Assembly (NCBI GenBank): GCA_018806915.1 | Contig: JAGKQI010000048.1 | Span: 248,001 to 312,000 of the forward strand | Length of the DNA stretch: 64,000 nucleotides | Origin: Phytophthora colocasiae | Taxonomy: Eukaryota; Oomycota; Peronosporomycetes; Peronosporales; Peronosporaceae | Direction of reading: 5' to 3' | Part shown: positions 41,412 through 51,177 of the stretch, piece after piece | Layout: each line of letters opens with the position of its first letter | Position numbering within the stretch: position 1 is the first letter of the stretch | Notes under the pieces: generated by a model | Databases searched by the model: none | Told to the model about the DNA's origin: nothing | Seen by the model: the letters and a program-made list of their open reading frames with translations, nothing else | Position numbers and translations under genes: made by a program

Positions 41412-42806
41412 CCATGTCTCCCTCCGACACGCCGAAACCGTCCGGCATTTCTACCGTGACAACCTCAACAAGGCCCGGACGAGGGGGAGGCGCAACCGTT
41501 CCAGGCGGCGGTCCCACCACGTCCACATAGCTTATCACATCTTCATCACTCAGCAACAGTTCAGCATTCATCAACACCTCCGCGTACGGTCTAAACATGG
41601 CCTCGAAGTCAATCTCGGGCCGCTGTCGACCTCGTCTCTTAGCAGCAATCTCCGGGTCCTCTCTTACTTCTCTCCGTTCTATCAGTTTCTCCCAAATGAT
41701 CGTCGCGTTCTCGTCGTAATATCTCCAAAGCCGTCGCCTCCAACCGTCCCCAATCCAAATTCCGAACGTTCCTGGAGGCAGCGACTTCCTTCGCTAGTTT
41801 CCCAGTTTGGTCAGGTCCGCCTTCGGAACTTTATCACGCAACGGGAGTGATTTCCTGTTGGAACGCTTCCTCAGGAACAAGTACACTGCGCGTTGGACCA
41901 CGGTCCTCGCCAAAGTAGGTGAAACAACGACACGGTTCCCAGGACGGATTCTGGCTCCGTAGCAACAGTCCCACACGGCACTTGGATGGACGCCGCGAAG
42001 TCCTCTAGCTGCGACAAGATGTTAGCACTGACTTCCTCTTCCGTAGTAGATCCTTCCTTTGGACTCGCGTCTCGCTCTCTAAATGGTTTAGGTTTCCGCG
42101 CGCTGGGTTCCTTTAACACCGTTCGTCCCACTACCTGCACAACTGACGACTTGAAATCGCGGTTAGCACGCTTGGCTTCTTCAGTCTTCTCGAGCGTCTC
42201 GCGGAACCATCCTAGCCAGTACTCGGGCGAGTCGGCTCCATCTGTGGACGCTCGCCGAGTACGCTCGACTACTTCGAGCGGGACGTCCAACAGAGAGGAC
42301 AGTTCCTCATTAGAGGGCTCTCGTAAAGATGCTGCGTTCAACCGTATCCGTTCCATAGTATCAGCTTCATCCAAAGGGTGCAAACGATCCTCAATTTCTT
42401 TTTCGTATTCTTCTGACTCGCTGAAAACCTCCGTTCCATCCAGGTCACCAGGTGTCCCTTCACAATCCCTGGACTTGAGAGCCTCAAGCTCCGCGTCCGT
42501 GAACAAGCAGTCTGTAGGGTGTTCCGCGGGTGACACGACGTCCGCTCCGTCCCCTACTTTGGTCCGTTCCGTTACTGAATCCGCTCGCCCCTCAACTTCG
42601 GTACCAGAGGCGTCGAAGATGTCGAACGACAACTCCTCCTCCGACAGCTCGTCATCCTCGAGTACTTCCTCCTCTAGTAGGCCGTCTTCGACCGCCTCTA
42701 CCAGCGTGGAGGCGGGCTCCGCCAACTCACGAGTCGCTTTACTACCCGCCTCTACTTCATCGACGAACCGTACTGTCTTCTGTCGACGTTCACCGTTCTC
42801 TTCCAC
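41320..42806 (-). pseudogene. Gypsy acidic region between gag and protease
   Basis: From 42806 to about 41960 a 311-codon acidic frame (many E/D runs, e.g. EEEVLEDDELSEEEL) leads into a second frame (41976-41320) that is interrupted by a TAG at 41794-41796 and contains a compact region (IWIGDGWRRRLWRYYDENATIIWEKL by position 41770-41690). It then overlaps the protease frame near 41340-41400. A Lys-rich stretch (KKKKKKKPRG at about 42930) precedes it. Such acidic inserts are not part of the usual Gypsy gag-pol. The function is unknown. Confidence 0.6.
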
Positions 42807-43069
42807 ACGGGCGTCTTCCTTTCTTTCCGTTCCTTTTCTTCAATCTTCTTTTTCTTCTTTTGTCTCTTTTCTTCAGCCTTCCGCGCGGTTTTCACCGTCC
42901 CTCGCGGCTTCTTCTTTTTCTTCTTTTTCTCGTTCATCCCACTCTCCGTCACCACGGCAACCGTCTTCTCTTTCCCGAATTCCTCCTCAGCACGGTCACC
43001 GTTCGAGCCATTCGCCAGACAAGAGGAAGGAGTGGCTCGCTCCTCCCTTCCTCACGTCCCCGTCAATTC

Positions 43070-45229
43070 CTAGGCCGCAGGCTGGGCCGTCGATCCAGCC
43101 GCCAATCCTTTCAAGGCAGCGATCGTCGGACACTGGGCCACTGGATGACCGTTTTCCCCACAGAAGTAGCACCTGAACCCTTGAGCGTTAGAGGGAGCTC
43201 CGTTCCGTCCTCCTAGTTGACCTCCATTATAAGGGAGCTCACACTCAGCTGCAACGTGGCCATACTGATTACACCTCCGGCAAGTCATCGTCCTTCTCAT
43301 ACATGTAGCACGACCATGTCCCCTGTAGTAACATCGGCCACACACCGGTTCACCTTCCTGCGTACGGGTATCTTCCGCCATCCTGATTCCACGATAGCTT
43401 CTGTTTCCGTCCCCAGTCGCAGGAGCGTTCCCTGCGGTAGTGGCAGCTACGGTCAGTGACCGTCCTCGAGGTGACGAAGGTCTAGCCTTGCGCTCGTCCA
43501 TGAGTTGCTGCTGCCAAAGCTGCTGCTGGGCCATGAACGTCTGCAACTGCTGAGTCAATGCGTCCACCGTGGACGACGTATGACCGTTCTTGTTACTTTC
43601 TGGAGCTCCGTCCGAGAACTCCTCGTCTTCCTCACTAGGCCGATGCATGTCCTTCGACATCAACCACTCACACGCCTCGGGAATGTCGCGAGCCGGGCTA
43701 GAATCCAAAGCAGCCAGCATCCGACGGTTCCTGAGACCTCGACGGAACAGTTTGTACCGCATCTGCGGGTTCGGATAGTCGAGCGAGTCGCACAAGTCCG
43801 TGACTCGATCGCCCCACTCTTCCACCGATTCGCCCCTCTGTCTCTTGGTAGTATGCAACCGATCCCAAAGCTCGTCAGCCGTCCTGCTCAGGAATTGGTT
43901 GTGAAAGCGAACCCTGAGAGTAGCAAATGTTTTGATCCTGGAGTTGCTCCACCACCGTTCCGCCTCTCTTCCTTTCAGCTTCTGACGGAACACCAACAAC
44001 CGTTCTCGGTCGGGCAACTGTCCCGTGTGCGCCTCGAACAGCTCCCAGAAGTCACGCGCCTTCTCCACAGTGGCCGTGTCTGAATAGAACATAGGCAACA
44101 CCTTCATCACGTTTGACATCTTCTGCGTTAGGTCGTAGATCCTGGGCGGCGGAGGCGGTCTAGGAACGCCATACCCACCACCGTACTGTCCATAAGCTCC
44201 AGGGGGAGGTCCAACTAACACTCTTTGCCCTCCCAGCACAGTCCTCGTCGGCACAGGTGGGACAGTAGGCTGTCTCCATCCTTGCGTCGGCGCAGCGTAC
44301 GCTGTCCGAGGGACGCTCGTCTGGGTTCCTGCCAGGGATGGCCCCCGAGACACGCTCGTACGAAGAGGCGCTTGTCTAGGTGTACCCACTGGTTGGGTCG
44401 CAGGCGACTGAACGCCTATAGGAGTCGTTATTCCGGGCAGCGGTTCGGTCATCGGCGGGGCCGACGACGCAGCAGTCACCGCAGACCGGAGCGGTACGTC
44501 CTGCTGATCCCACGCGAACGGCGCAGCCGTCTCCGTCTTCACCTCATACGGGTCCTCGCTCAGTGTTCCCCAACCCCATCCAAGGGGACGGTCCGTGCGA
44601 CGCTTCTCCGTTCCCGTGTATCTCGAGATAAACCCTGTAGGCGTCCTCATAGGGACTTCTTCGACTACTTCCTCCTTCATCATCGGTTCTTCCGTAGGGT
44701 ACATCATGTGCGCTCGTTCATAGGCGTCGTAGTCCGGGTAACCTTCGTACATCTGCTGACCAGCGTACAGAGCGGCCAGCCGTGCCGAACCGTACACCGG
44801 ATCCATCAATGGAGCGCTCGGGACCGTACTCTCCACGGTCGGCTCCTCCGTTACTTCTTCCTTCTCGTCTTCCTCGTCGGCGGGTTCCGGCTCGTCCGGC
44901 TTCTCCTCCTCATCGCCGGCCTCAGCACCAGCCGTCAGGAGATCATCTCTCAACTCCTGCCTCAACGTCTCGCGACCAGCGGCCGTGCTGACTCCCACCG
45001 ACGGTTCATCATCTTCCTCTGCTTCTGCTCTCTTCTCCAGGCTAAGCGGGGCATCTCCACCGCCACTACGCGAAGCCTCTGCTTGGCGCGACCGTTCTTC
45101 CTCTTCCAGTCGCTCCACTTCGGACAGGACCCGGACCGTCTTCTGACCTCCGGCCCGTCCACCCCCACGACCACTGTTTCCTCGGCCTGGGGTACCTTTC
45201 CCTCCATCTCTTCTTCCAATCCCGGACAT
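43070..45229 (-). CDS. Gypsy gag polyprotein
   Basis: 719 codons, open. The N-terminus is Gly/Arg-rich (GRGNSGRGGGRAGG), then acidic, then Pro/Tyr-rich. The capsid-like retrotransposon gag domain spans about residues 370-500 (FYSDTATVEKARDFWELFEAHTG, RFHNQFLSRTADELWDRLHTTKRQRGESVEEW). Three CCHC zinc knuckles lie near the C-terminus: CGRCYYRGHGRATC, CRRCNQYGHVAAEC and CYFCGENGHPVAQC. It packages the RNA. It starts about 325 bases inside the 5' LTR and ends in TAG. The pol frames follow in other phases. Confidence 0.92.
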   Translation of the reverse strand: MSGIGRRDGGKGTPGRGNSGRGGGRAGGQKTVRVLSEVERLEEEERSRQAEASRSGGGDAPLSLEKRAEAEEDDEPSVGVSTAAGRETLRQELRDDLLTAGAEAGDEEEKPDEPEPADEEDEKEEVTEEPTVESTVPSAPLMDPVYGSARLAALYAGQQMYEGYPDYDAYERAHMMYPTEEPMMKEEVVEEVPMRTPTGFISRYTGTEKRRTDRPLGWGWGTLSEDPYEVKTETAAPFAWDQQDVPLRSAVTAASSAPPMTEPLPGITTPIGVQSPATQPVGTPRQAPLRTSVSRGPSLAGTQTSVPRTAYAAPTQGWRQPTVPPVPTRTVLGGQRVLVGPPPGAYGQYGGGYGVPRPPPPPRIYDLTQKMSNVMKVLPMFYSDTATVEKARDFWELFEAHTGQLPDRERLLVFRQKLKGREAERWWSNSRIKTFATLRVRFHNQFLSRTADELWDRLHTTKRQRGESVEEWGDRVTDLCDSLDYPNPQMRYKLFRRGLRNRRMLAALDSSPARDIPEACEWLMSKDMHRPSEEDEEFSDGAPESNKNGHTSSTVDALTQQLQTFMAQQQLWQQQLMDERKARPSSPRGRSLTVAATTAGNAPATGDGNRSYRGIRMAEDTRTQEGEPVCGRCYYRGHGRATCMRRTMTCRRCNQYGHVAAECELPYNGGQLGGRNGAPSNAQGFRCYFCGENGHPVAQCPTIAALKGLAAGSTAQPAA

Positions 45230-45554
45230 TCTTCAAACTTCCAATACCTCCAAACTCCAATTCCCCAATACTTCACTTCCAATACTTCAACGCTTCACTT
45301 CCAACTCTTCCGGACCGTCTTCTACTTCTGACCTTGACTCTTCCGACCAATACTCCCGATACTCCAACTTCTGTTCCGTGGGAACTCACAAACTCGGGAA
45401 TTCCGCGCTCCCTGCGCCCCCGAGACTTTGCTTCTCAACCGTGACCGTCTGGACTCGATACCAGACCGCGTACACGCCGGGTTCTTCGACTCCACGGGCT
45501 CTTCCGACTTGCTCTTACTTGACAACGAATGCCGTACCCTGCTTCTCCACCACG
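45230..45554 (-). other. Gypsy 5' untranslated leader
   Basis: Lies between the 5' LTR and gag (read on minus). A TGGTGGAGAAGC begins 3 bases after the LTR end, the place of a tRNA primer-binding site. The cognate tRNA was not identified. Confidence 0.55.
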
Positions 45555-46131
45555 TGTCGCGAGTCGGTCTTGGGCGGGACGGTAGACGCTGCGGGTTACA
45601 AGTAGAACGGAACGGTAAAGCTATAAAAGCGCACCACAAAAAGTAAAGAAAAATATAAAAAGCGATTATTCTTTGACTTGGGGCTTGTGCTGCGGTGCCC
45701 AAGGTAAATTCACGACTGACCTCCACCAGCACGCCCTTCCTTCACTGTTTTCCAACGTCTCACGTCCTCCAGAGTCCTCTTCCTTGTCCTTCCCGGGTCC
45801 GTACCTCCTCGACGGTACCACTCACCCCTTCCTCACGCATACTCGGGGCGCTGTTAAGCCCAGCGTAGTTCTAGTCCGTGTCTTCCGTCCTTGGCATCAG
45901 CTTACACGCAACCTGGCGCACGCTCCACGCTCTTTCTTGGCTGCGCAGATCTCGTTTCCTTAGCAATAGCGGCGCGCACTCACCCTCGTGCTGGCTGCGA
46001 CCGGGGCCGGCTCGAACAACTCCTCGCCATACATATGGTCTTCCGCAATGCGACGGGTCGTGGATCGGGTTTGAGAGGGGGAACGGTCGGGACCGTACCC
46101 GAGACGGTGGCCACCGTTCTCACTCGGGACA
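45555..46131 (-). repeat. Gypsy LTR, 5' copy (577 bp)
   Basis: Partner of 33405-33981, same length, TG...CA, followed by the CCTC target copy at 46132-46135. TATAAAAG on the plus strand at 45622-45629. Confidence 0.95.
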
Positions 46132-46183
46132 CCTCGTGTTGTTCATCATCCATCAGCCACAGTATCCACTTGTCCTTGACCTT

Positions 46184-46215
46184 CAGTTAATCAGTTAATC
46201 AGTTAATCAGTTAAT
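46184..46215 (+). repeat. Microsatellite (CAGTTAAT) x4
   Basis: Four perfect 8-bp units just right of the Gypsy element, upstream of transporter B. Confidence 0.95.
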
Positions 46216-46581
46216 GTTAATCGCACTTGCACTCATTGCACACACTACTTTATCTTGTCTCTCTGTCTCGTGAAGAATCCCCCACGTGCGTGTCGTTCTG
46301 GTATATTCACTCGCTCTTCTTGAGACTCATCCCTATCGGTGCCCGCGCAGCGTCGTCCGGCAGCAAATCGCGCACGTCGTGGGCGTGTGGGCGTTCATAA
46401 ATCGACAATTCAGGCGGTACTTCAAACTTTCTTGCAGTATGGCAACGCCGCGTAGCTACGAAGTGCCCAAACTCAAAGTCTCTTCTGAGCAAAACGTCTG
46501 CTCTCTGGGGTGACCGACCCGTTAGCTTCCAGCAGTTGGTTGCCTGGCTGTCAACTAGCGGCTGCCTTCGCCACAAGCATG

Positions 46582-46595
46582 TCATTCCTGGATTC
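46582..46595 (+). promoter_or_regulatory. Initiator-like element of transporter B
   Basis: TCATTCCTGGATTC resembles the oomycete Inr/FPR (TCATTYY...ATTT) and lies about 48 bp before ATG 46630. It argues against the upstream ATG at 46510 being the start. Confidence 0.55.
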
Positions 46596-46629
46596 CTGCT
46601 CTGCTGCGCACCCGAGAACCGACTTTAGG

Positions 46630-48333
46630 ATGTCAACGACACACCCAGACCCCAGCAAGGCGGACATCGCCGCTAAACTGTCGTTCGTTAGCGGCACCTC
46701 ACAGCCCAAGGACATTGAGGACGGCAACCACTACTCGACGGTCAAGACACCGGACCCGACCGGCATTGAAGGAGGAGCTCTGCGTGAAGGTGGCGCTCCA
46801 GACCTCAAGAGCAAGGACAGTCTCGGTCTACTGGTCCAGTACGCTGCCGTCGGCCTCAACTACGGCGTTCTACCGGCTACGATCTACCCATTCCTGCAGA
46901 ACTTCCTCAATGCTTCTGGTACTCAAGTGACGACTGCGCAAACGTTGGTGGTGCTTCCATGGAGCTTCAAGTGCTTCTACGGTATCCTGTCCGACTGTGT
47001 TCCTCTATGGGGATACCGTCGTCGTCCGTGGATGGTTGTCGGTTGGGTCATCTGCCTTATTGCACTGCTTATCATGGCGTGTATGCCCGAAGGTGATCCG
47101 TACTACACGGTTTCTTCCGACCGTGACGTCAAACCGGCGGACTACACGGATGAGATCCGGGCACGTATCAACTCGGACGCATCGTCGCAGGCCGGCAAGT
47201 ACGTTATGCTCATGTTCGTTGCTGCTGTGGGTTACGTGCTGTCGGACGTCTGTGCCGATAGTATCGTGGTGGATTTCGCTCAACGTGAGCCCCTTGAGAC
47301 CCGTGGCAAGACCCAGTCGGCTATCTACGCTGTGCGTACGGTGTTTGTTATTATCGGCGAACTCCTTACTGGTTTCTGCTTTAACGGTGACCAGTACGGC
47401 GGAGACTTCGACTTCTCCATCAGTTTTCCTCAATTGATGATCATCCTGGCTGTCCTGACGGTACCGGTGATCCCTATGACCTGGTTCTTCATCAAGGAAG
47501 AGAAGAAGCCTCGTGTCAACTTCACTGACTACATGAAGGAATTCTGGGAGTTGATCCAGAAGCGCGTCATGTACCAAGTGGTGTTCTTCAACTTCTTCCA
47601 GGGTATGTTCTCCAGTATCTCGTACACTGCCAGTTCTCCTGTGCAGTCGTACATGGTCGGTGTCACGCCGATCAACAGTACACTCAGTGACATCTTCGGT
47701 AACTGTCTGTTCTTCGCCGGTATCATGGTCACGTCCAAGTGGGGACTGCACTGGAACTGGCGTTGGATGATCCTCTTCACAGGAGTGTTTGTCATGGTTG
47801 TGGACGGTATTGCCACGCTCATTACGGTCTGGGATGTCTTCCGTAGCCAGTGGTTCTGGCTCGGTCTGCCCGTTGCAGTCCAACTCCCGTACGGTGTCGG
47901 TTTTATGATCTCGACGTTCGTCATCGTTGAGCTGTCGGGTATCGGCAATGAAGGAGTCGTGTACGGTCTCATCACGATGGTTTCCAACCTGTCAACGCCC
48001 TTTGCTACTGCTATGACTTTGGTGATCGATCAGCCGTTCGATCTGACTACGGAACGTATTCAAGAGGATGACAAGTCGATCCGTACGGACATCACGTACG
48101 CGGTGATCATCATGTACGCTATGACAGCTTTCTCGTGGGTCTTCTTGATCTTCCTTCCTAAGCAGAAGGAAGAGACGCAGGAGCTTCTACGGACGGGAGG
48201 CAGCAGCAAGATCATGGGAGCTCTTACAGTGGCTTACCTTACGTTCGCCTTTGTGTGGTCACTTATGACCAACATCATGGCCATGTTCGACAGCACGTCC
48301 TGCTTGATGATCGCTGGAGGCAGCGGCTGCTAA
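46630..48333 (+). CDS. BT1-family (folate/biopterin-type) transporter B, intact
   Basis: 567 aa. A polar N-terminus (to about 70) is followed by about 12 hydrophobic helices. Family features include the YAAVGLNYGVLPATIYPFLQ opening, the FYGILSDCVPLWGYRRRPW motif of BT1/MFS loop 2-3, DVCADSIVVDFAQREP, and SSISYTASSPVQSYMVGVTP. It probably carries folate, pterin or a related compound across a membrane; the substrate is not deducible. The start at 46630 is chosen because the paralogs begin just before the same KLSFVSGT motif and because of the initiator at 46582; an in-frame ATG at 46510 would add 40 residues. The Cys-rich C-terminus (GGSGC) is shared by the family. It is intact while two neighbours are broken. 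Confidence 0.93.
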   Translation: MSTTHPDPSKADIAAKLSFVSGTSQPKDIEDGNHYSTVKTPDPTGIEGGALREGGAPDLKSKDSLGLLVQYAAVGLNYGVLPATIYPFLQNFLNASGTQVTTAQTLVVLPWSFKCFYGILSDCVPLWGYRRRPWMVVGWVICLIALLIMACMPEGDPYYTVSSDRDVKPADYTDEIRARINSDASSQAGKYVMLMFVAAVGYVLSDVCADSIVVDFAQREPLETRGKTQSAIYAVRTVFVIIGELLTGFCFNGDQYGGDFDFSISFPQLMIILAVLTVPVIPMTWFFIKEEKKPRVNFTDYMKEFWELIQKRVMYQVVFFNFFQGMFSSISYTASSPVQSYMVGVTPINSTLSDIFGNCLFFAGIMVTSKWGLHWNWRWMILFTGVFVMVVDGIATLITVWDVFRSQWFWLGLPVAVQLPYGVGFMISTFVIVELSGIGNEGVVYGLITMVSNLSTPFATAMTLVIDQPFDLTTERIQEDDKSIRTDITYAVIIMYAMTAFSWVFLIFLPKQKEETQELLRTGGSSKIMGALTVAYLTFAFVWSLMTNIMAMFDSTSCLMIAGGSGC

Positions 48334-48866
48334 ATGTAACAGCTAGTTCCTTTCACTACTTTTTGTTTGTAAACCGTACGAAAGAAGGCGGTTAAACTAG
48401 TGCACATTCTTGTTTTTTCAATGATTTAAATTCTTTAAAAAGAGAAGAACGACTAAGAGCTTCTATCGCTCAGGAACAGAACCAAAATTGAGAATATTTC
48501 TACTGCTTAGCAGCCCTTGCCACCAGCAATGATCAAACACGACGTGGACTCGTACATGGCCATAATGTTGGTCATGAGCGACCAGACGAAGGCGAAGAGA
48601 ACGTAGAAGACCGTAAGACCACCCAAAATCTTGCTGCTACCACCGGTACGTAAAAGCTCCTGCGTCTCCTCCTTCTGCTTGGGTAAAAAGACCAAGAACG
48701 ACCACGAGAAGATCGTCATTCCGTACATAATGAGCACCGCGTACGTGAGGTCCGTTCGGATCGAGGTATCGTCAGCCTGAATTCGCTCTGTGGTCAGGTT
48801 GAACGGTTGGTCGATAACCAGAGTCAGGGCCTGAGCAAAGGGGGACGCGAGGTTGCCCACCAATGG

Positions 48867-48915
48867 TTTACGGTCTCATTACGATGGTGGGCCACCATCG
48901 TAATGAGACCGTAAA
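48867..48915. repeat. Perfect 24-bp palindrome arms inside transporter C
   Basis: Arms 48867-48890 and 48892-48915 are exact complements around one G. One arm is native coding sequence for the YGLITMV region and the other is an inverted extra copy. Confidence 0.95.
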
Positions 48916-50134
48916 TCGCTCCCTCGTTACCAATGCCAGAGAGCTCCACAATGACGAAGTTACCGATCATCCAACCAACACCGTACGGGAGCTGAACGGC
49001 CATTGGCAGACCAAGCCAGAACCACTGACTACGGAAGACGTCCCAGAGCGTCAAGAAGGTGGTAAACCCGTCCACAATAATAACGAAAATGCCCGTGAAG
49101 AGGATCATCTTCCGCCAACTCCAGTGCAATCCCCACTTGGATGTAGCCATGATACCGGCCATGAACAAGACGTTACTGAAGATCTCACTGATAGTGTTGT
49201 TGATAGGGGTAACACCCACCATGTACGACTGAACGGGAGAGCTGGCAGTGTATGAGATACTGGAGAAAACGTTCTGGAAGAACTGGTAGAAGATAACCTG
49301 ATACACTGCGCGCTTCTGAATAAGCTTCCAGAGCTCAGCCATGTAATGTTTGAACGGCACTCGCGCCTGCTTCTCTTCCTTAATGAAGAACCACGTGATC
49401 GGGATGATCGGAGCTGTGATCACCGCGACGATAGACATCAACTCCGGGAAGTTTAAGGAGAAATCGAATTGACCTCCGTACTCTTCACCATTGAAGCAGA
49501 AGCCAACCAACAGCTGGCCAATGATGACGAACACCGTGCGAACTGCGTAAATTGCCGACTGGGTCTTACCACGCTGCTCAATTGGCTCACGTTGTGCGAA
49601 ATCGACCACAATACTGTCGGCGCAAACGTCGGCTAGGACGTACCCGATAGCAGCGAAGAACATAAGCATGACGTACTTGCCGGCCTGGTTACCGGCGTCG
49701 AAGTTGATGCGAGCTTCAATCTCTGGCGTGTAGTTGGCCGGATCGAGATGGGACCGTGTAGTACGGCTGACCGGCAGGAGAAGCAGCCATTACGATCAGC
49801 ATGATCAGGCATTTCCATCACGCAACAGAACAGTGGGGCACAATACGTAGATTTGCTGAGGTCAAGTCGGAGGGCGAGGTGAGGCGGGTTCGTTCTCGCC
49901 GAACTGAGTAAAAGCGAAAGTGAGGCCTCCGAGTCTATCTACAGTAGTTCTCTACCGAGTCCTTGTGTTCTTGTCGCGCGCTGCCGTTAGCGTCTCCTGT
50001 TCTTATGCTTCCGGAAATAGGAGTATCCTTCCTGGATACTTCCGCTTTCCATCACGCAACAGAACAGTGGGGCACAATACGTAGATTTGCTGAGGTCAAG
50101 TCGGAGGGCGAGGTGAGCGGCCCCCAAGCGTAGG

Positions 50135-51177
50135 TTATTTGCTTGCAGCGCTTGACGACTTGATTGGCTGCACCATTTGCCGCGATAGTCCCTTTGATGC
50201 TGCGGCAGCATGTCGTGGATAGTCTTCATAGCAGTTGGACAGCCAGCGACCTAGGAACTTGATAGAGAGTTTATCCGCACCACTGGCCGCCAAGGCTGTG
50301 GCTCCACCGATTCGAATAGAGTGCGACGAGTAGTTCGAGGCTGGTACACCGATCCTCTTCGCTGTTCTTTTGATAGTCGCGACAACTTCTTGAGATGAAA
50401 GCACAGGTGCCGATCCGCTTGGCACTTTAGCAACTTGCGGGCTCTCAGAATATGTTGTAAGCCTCGAGGTGGGCATAACAACTTGTCACCCGATCTGTTC
50501 ATCGTTCGCCAGGCTCCACGGCCGAATTGGTCATTCTTCGCTCCTTCCAGGCCGATGGTGACTGATGTAGCCTTGTTTCGTGTCACTCGTTTGCCGTTGT
50601 CATCCGAGAAGAACGCGTTTCTTGTTTTCAGGCAGAAGAAGCGTCGGGTTTTGCCGATTTGGAGAAATTCGGACCGTCGAAGTAGGAAGAAATAACCGAT
50701 GACGATGCTCCCCCAGAGCAGGCGCTGCCTCGGGTTTGACATATCGAGGGAGCGGTAGAGCAGCCGTAGAAAAGGCGGAGTCAGTGGTTGTTTCTTCCGT
50801 CTAGGGGCCGATAAACGCTTGATTCCTTTGAGTAGAAGCTCGAGTCTCGGACTTGTTGTAAGTGATAAATTTTTGTATCGGCGATGAAACCAGCGGATGC
50901 TGGCGAGTTTTAGCTGGATGGTTGAGTGTTGATTTCCGATGTTGCTGTTGTTCCAGCCGCCTGCCCAGCAAAGTGTAGCGAAGTATCCGAGTCTTCTAGA
51001 AGCCGTAGACTGGGTGAGCCATTTAGACCATCCCATCTGCCTGGTGAATTGACACCATTGGCTCCAGTGGCGGCTGTAGGTGGTAGAGGTAGACTGAGCC
51101 AAGGCGTTTTGACGCAGCATCGTTCCCATAAGGACGAGAGATTGTCGAAAGGCTCTTCTAGAGGAACCTGTATCCAT
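50135..51177 (-). pseudogene. DIRS2 tyrosine recombinase, one frameshift
   Basis: N-terminal core-binding part from 51177 (STSTTYSRHWSQWCQF), first catalytic Arg in LLRRSEFL. The frame switches between about 50400 and 50476 into the C-terminal part with HSIRIGGATA (HxxR), LGRWLSNC and YEDYPRH (probable nucleophile). The start overlaps the RT-RNase H frame by about 270 bp, usual for DIRS. One base lesion is the only visible damage. Confidence 0.85.

Larger units (their letters stand above)
33405..46131 (-). mobile_element. Complete Ty3/Gypsy retrotransposon, 12,727 bp
   Basis: Two 577-bp LTRs (33405-33981, 45555-46131), TG...CA ends, flanked by CCTC at 33401-33404 and 46132-46135. The order on the minus strand is gag, protease, RT, RNase H, integrase, as in Gypsy. 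Between integrase and the 3' LTR there are about 3.1 kb of extra sequence with ORFs on both strands. Its length and layout resemble the long Gypsy families of Phytophthora. Confidence 0.95.

Noticed and set aside
41986..43216. Plus-strand Ser/Arg-rich frames across the Gypsy gag-pol junction
   Set aside because: Opposite to the acidic and gag frames; composition follows from the complementary strand.
44225..45331. Arg-rich plus-strand 368-codon frame
   Set aside because: Opposite strand of gag; its Arg/Ser bias is the mirror of the Glu/Pro-rich gag N-terminus.
46510..46629. N-terminal extension of transporter B from ATG 46510
   Set aside because: Not shared by paralogs, and an initiator-like motif lies inside it at 46582.
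47005..47883. Minus-strand 292-codon frame opposite transporter B
   Set aside because: Complement of a conserved coding region; no independent support.
48891..48891. Palindrome as a transcription terminator
   Set aside because: It is an inverted copy of coding sequence and has no T-run; the host is a eukaryote.
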